DNA from: a bacterium
GTDB lineage: Bacteria > Vulcanimicrobiota > CADAWZ01
NCBI GenBank assembly: GCA_024409025.1
Contig: JAKSUM010000068.1
Coordinates: forward strand, 1-6,897
Length of the DNA stretch: 6,897 bases
Direction of reading: 5' to 3'
In this document: piece after piece, positions 4,195-6,897 of the stretch
Numbering within the stretch: position 1 is the first letter of the stretch
How the letters are laid out: the number at the start of each line of letters is the position of its first letter
Made by a program: the position numbers and the translations under genes
The notes under the pieces: generated by a model
Told to the model about the DNA's origin: nothing
Databases searched by the model: none
What the model saw: the letters and a program-made list of their open reading frames with translations, nothing else

Positions 4195-6897
4195 CTAAAA
4201 TCTGGTATTCTTCATAATAAAATTAAAATACATGGCAGAGAGGCTCTCCCCCTCTTCCTTCTTTCGCGATTTCTCCCTGAATTTTTCGGCAATATCAGAA
4301 TCAATTGAGGCTCTTCTTTCAGAGAGAGAATGTATAAGCGTCTCGCGCTCACGCTCCGCATCGCCTATTTTCCTTCTAAGCTCCATGCCTTCGCTCATAG
4401 GCTTAGACACTATATCTTCAAGCCTGGCTATTTCCGCAGCCAGCTCATCATGCTGTGACGAAATCTCTTCAATGCGCAGTGAAACCGCTTCAATCTGCTT
4501 TTCAAGAGATGATATATTCTTGTTCTTTTCGTCTACGGAATATTCGTATTCGTCCTTTTTCTCCCTGTATTCTTCAACAAGATCCATGAAAAGCTGCCTG
4601 CCGTCCGGAAGGCATCTCGACTCCGAAGGCCATCCTGGGGCGACCTGACGTATTTTTCCGGCAATAGACGAGCTTTCGGCAGTCCATCTTTCCTCAAGAA
4701 GCCTGATGGCGGAATTTTCACGGGCAATAGAATCATTCAATGATGAAATTTCCCTGTCAGCCTCGGCTCTTTTCCCTTCGACAGCTTTCAAAGCGGCATC
4801 TGCCGTCTGCTTTTCAGAGACGGCCTTGCCTGAATTCATCTCAAGGACCTTTATCCTGTTCCTGTAGCTGTCACATTTGTCATTGAGCCTCTTGACAGTT
4901 ACCGCATCCTCGTATCCGCTCTTAGAAAGGACGCTCTCTGCAGACCTCTTTCCAAGCCCGGGAGCATCGGCAAGAAGCATAAGAAGCACGCCTGTAAGCG
5001 AAGAGTCCGCCGTATCGTCAATCACGTTAAGCACAGTCTCTTTTATGAGCCACGGATTCTCAGGATCCGACAGAAGCTCGGCATAAAGATCAGGAGCGGG
5101 CATGCTCATAGCCCCAAAGGCCCTTATTGCCGCAATTCGAATCTCATCCTTTTCAGACTTGTCAGCCATAATCCCAACAAGAGAATCGGCAAAGCCCTCG
5201 TCAGCAATTGTCTCTATAGCCGAAAGCGCAGTACGCCTCATCATAACAGACTGGGATTTGTCCGACGCCGTCTTGAGAATATCCATCATCATTGCGCCTT
5301 CAGACTGAGTATAAGGAGGAGAAACAAGCTTTGAGCATGTTTCCATTGCGCCAGCCCTTATTATTTCATCATCCGGATAATTTTTGAATTCAAATATAAA
5401 AGGAATGTGCATCCTTGCAGCAGGTATGCTTTTAAGAAGTCCGAGAGCAAGCTTGACAATATCCCTTTCGCGGAACCTGATCTTAAGAATGTCTATCAGG
5501 ACAGGAGCAAGCTCTGCCCCGAGAATTATGTCAAACTTTATGCGTGTTATAATATCATTATTATTTACGCCCCCGCGCAGAGCAGTCATCTTATCCTGAA
5601 CAGAGAGCTTAGGCAATGCGGCAAGGCCGCTCTCCAAAATATTAAGAATAACTGACTTATCCTCATACCCGGGATCTGCAAGAGAATGCCTTATAAATTG
5701 GAAGTACCTCATTACAAGTCCCCTGTCAGCAATAAGGAAATCCGCCGCTTCAAGCCTAATCTGCGTAGAAACAGGCGCGGTAAGAAGACCTTCCAGCATG
5801 GCGAAGCATTTCGCAGAAGCAGAAAGCTCTTCCTTAGAGGCTATCTTCTCGAGGGTACGGCATACAGCCAGCTTCTGTTCCTCAGAAAATCCTGACAGAA
5901 GAATTCTTTTAAGAGTCTCAAACAGCATGGATGCACTTGACCTGAGCATAGGACTGTCAGCAACAAGAGCGTCTCCAATAAATGAAACGGCCTTTTTATA
6001 TATGTCTTCAGACTTCCATCCCGAATCAGACGCAATAGAGCACATTATGCCGGATATCTCGGAAAACTCCTTCTCATCCTGAGGCTCCTTAAACCATTTA
6101 AGATAGAGCTCAAATATGCTCATTCTCAGCTTTTCGTCATCGGAAGCAAGATAATTGAACACTGCCCTGCGCAGATCCGAATTTCTTCCCTTGTAATTCT
6201 TCAAAAACGATATCAGAGACGATACTGTCTCGGCAGGCATATCTCCGGATGATATTATCCAGCATGAGAAGGCGGAGAACTCATCGGAAGTCATGACCTC
6301 ATTTCTTGCGCACTCAAAGAAAATTTTCAATGCAGGAGCCGATATCTTAGGATCGGAGTCCTTAAGAGCCGGCTTGACGCATTCAAGATTTTCCGGAGTC
6401 GGGGCTTTCCTGCATTCGGAAATAATTCTAAGCTTTATGTCTTCGGGCACCTTATTTGCAAACACAAGCTTCAGGATCTTTGATACCTTTGAGAAATAAG
6501 GCTGCTCCTGAGAATTAAGCGAAACAATAATAGGCACCGCCTCTGCGGCAATATCAACAGGAACCTTTATCTTTCCCGTCATCATATATATAAGGAAGTC
6601 AAGGTTCTCCTCGCACATCCTCGCCGGAAAGATCCTTATGACAAGCTCTTTAATGACGTCTTCAGGGCAATCCATTCTCTTTATGAAGCCTTTTGTCATT
6701 GAAATAAGCTTTCCGTTTGCATCATCGCTTCTTTCCGCAAGTCTCTGAAGCTCAGCAAAAAAAATATCCCTGCACCTAGGAGGAGGCGTAGTCAGCATGG
6801 AAAACAGGGTATCTCTGGCAGAGACATCCGTGATCGCCGCATTGGACAGCAAATCCATAAGCTTTTCCGACAGATCAAGATATCTTGGAGACTCGTC
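4195..6897 (-). CDS. HEAT-repeat alpha-solenoid protein with C-terminal coiled coil, function unknown, 5' end outside window
   Basis: I do not recognise this as a named protein. The frame stays open to the window edge (900 codons plus TAG), so the N-terminus is missing. Residues are counted here from the internal ATG at 6858. About 1-645 is almost entirely paired amphipathic helices of HEAT/ARM type; the clearest HEAT-like units are about 535-650 (e.g. MRRTALSAIETIAD, EIRIAAIRAFGAM). About 653-735 is charged heptad-rich coiled coil. A Pro/Gly-containing break follows at 740-753 (APGWPSESRCLPDG), then a second coiled coil at about 757-870, and a short tail ending NTRF. There is no enzymatic motif and no transmembrane segment in the visible part; a signal peptide upstream cannot be excluded. 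The 6858 ATG is probably internal: the 13 codons before it continue a helix (PRYLDLSEKL) and the Shine-Dalgarno match is poor. It is the upstream partner of the caspase-like lipoprotein gene, 18 nt away. The architecture suggests a protein-binding scaffold. Confidence 0.8.
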   Translation of the reverse strand, partial: DESPRYLDLSEKLMDLLSNAAITDVSARDTLFSMLTTPPPRCRDIFFAELQRLAERSDDANGKLISMTKGFIKRMDCPEDVIKELVIRIFPARMCEENLDFLIYMMTGKIKVPVDIAAEAVPIIVSLNSQEQPYFSKVSKILKLVFANKVPEDIKLRIISECRKAPTPENLECVKPALKDSDPKISAPALKIFFECARNEVMTSDEFSAFSCWIISSGDMPAETVSSLISFLKNYKGRNSDLRRAVFNYLASDDEKLRMSIFELYLKWFKEPQDEKEFSEISGIMCSIASDSGWKSEDIYKKAVSFIGDALVADSPMLRSSASMLFETLKRILLSGFSEEQKLAVCRTLEKIASKEELSASAKCFAMLEGLLTAPVSTQIRLEAADFLIADRGLVMRYFQFIRHSLADPGYEDKSVILNILESGLAALPKLSVQDKMTALRGGVNNNDIITRIKFDIILGAELAPVLIDILKIRFRERDIVKLALGLLKSIPAARMHIPFIFEFKNYPDDEIIRAGAMETCSKLVSPPYTQSEGAMMMDILKTASDKSQSVMMRRTALSAIETIADEGFADSLVGIMADKSEKDEIRIAAIRAFGAMSMPAPDLYAELLSDPENPWLIKETVLNVIDDTADSSLTGVLLMLLADAPGLGKRSAESVLSKSGYEDAVTVKRLNDKCDSYRNRIKVLEMNSGKAVSEKQTADAALKAVEGKRAEADREISSLNDSIARENSAIRLLEERWTAESSSIAGKIRQVAPGWPSESRCLPDGRQLFMDLVEEYREKKDEYEYSVDEKNKNISSLEKQIEAVSLRIEEISSQHDELAAEIARLEDIVSKPMSEGMELRRKIGDAERERETLIHSLSERRASIDSDIAEKFREKSRKKEEGESLSAMYFNFIMKNTRF

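Noticed and set aside
3182..6499. Numerous plus-strand open frames and short minus-strand frames within the caspase-like and HEAT genes.
   Set aside because: All overlap continuous minus-strand genes and lack independent motifs; the lack of stops follows from codon choice.
6856..6858. ATG at 6858 as the true start of the HEAT/coiled-coil gene.
   Set aside because: The frame stays open to the window edge, the preceding codons continue an amphipathic helix, and upstream there is only a weak Shine-Dalgarno match, unlike the GGAGG seen for two other genes here. It could still be the start, but the gene is better treated as 5'-truncated by the window.
2983..6897. The HEAT/caspase-like pair as an abortive-infection or phage-defence system.
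   Set aside because: The peptidase has a clear lipoprotein signal and should not act in the cytoplasm, there is no nucleotide-binding, nucleic-acid-sensing or phage-recognition domain, and no other defence gene is nearby. Kept only as an open question about function.

Overview
The window holds four protein genes, all on the minus strand, packed almost without gaps. Read in the direction of transcription (right to left) they are: a large HEAT-repeat/coiled-coil protein whose 5' end lies outside the window (4195-6897), a caspase-like lipoprotein (2983-4176), a CNNM/CorC-type membrane protein with a CBS pair (1545-2864), and an RNase II/R-family exoribonuclease whose 3' end lies outside the window (1-1548). 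I see no RNA genes, mobile elements, CRISPR arrays or long gene-free stretches.

The genes fall into two transcription units. In the first, the HEAT/coiled-coil gene is followed after 18 nt by the caspase-like lipoprotein gene, and the unit closes with a perfect 15-bp stem terminator just past the lipoprotein stop codon. In the second, a 118-nt gap (terminator included) leads to the CNNM/CorC gene, which overlaps the RNase gene by 4 nt (TTGA). The RNase start is a TTG codon, easily missed, but it is fixed by an in-frame stop two codons upstream and by a complete N-terminal domain that begins there.

The organism is a bacterium that makes lipoproteins (clear lipobox with +1 Cys), with strong GGAGG ribosome binding sites, moderate GC by eye, and frequent ATA (Ile) and AGA/AGG (Arg) codons. 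The RNase is of the cyanobacterial/Deinococcus architecture (SH3-like barrel plus winged helix in place of cold-shock domains). This does not fix the phylum; an uncultured lineage is plausible, but that is inference.

The second unit carries widespread house-keeping families. The first is the interesting one. It pairs a secreted, membrane-anchored cysteine peptidase homologue of the metacaspase/caspase clan, with catalytic His and Cys and both candidate S1 acidic residues in place, with a protein of about 900 residues or more that looks like a pure scaffold (alpha-solenoid then interrupted coiled coil). No function for the pair can be read from sequence. The lipoprotein signal argues against a simple cytoplasmic suicide effector and suggests a role in the cell envelope.
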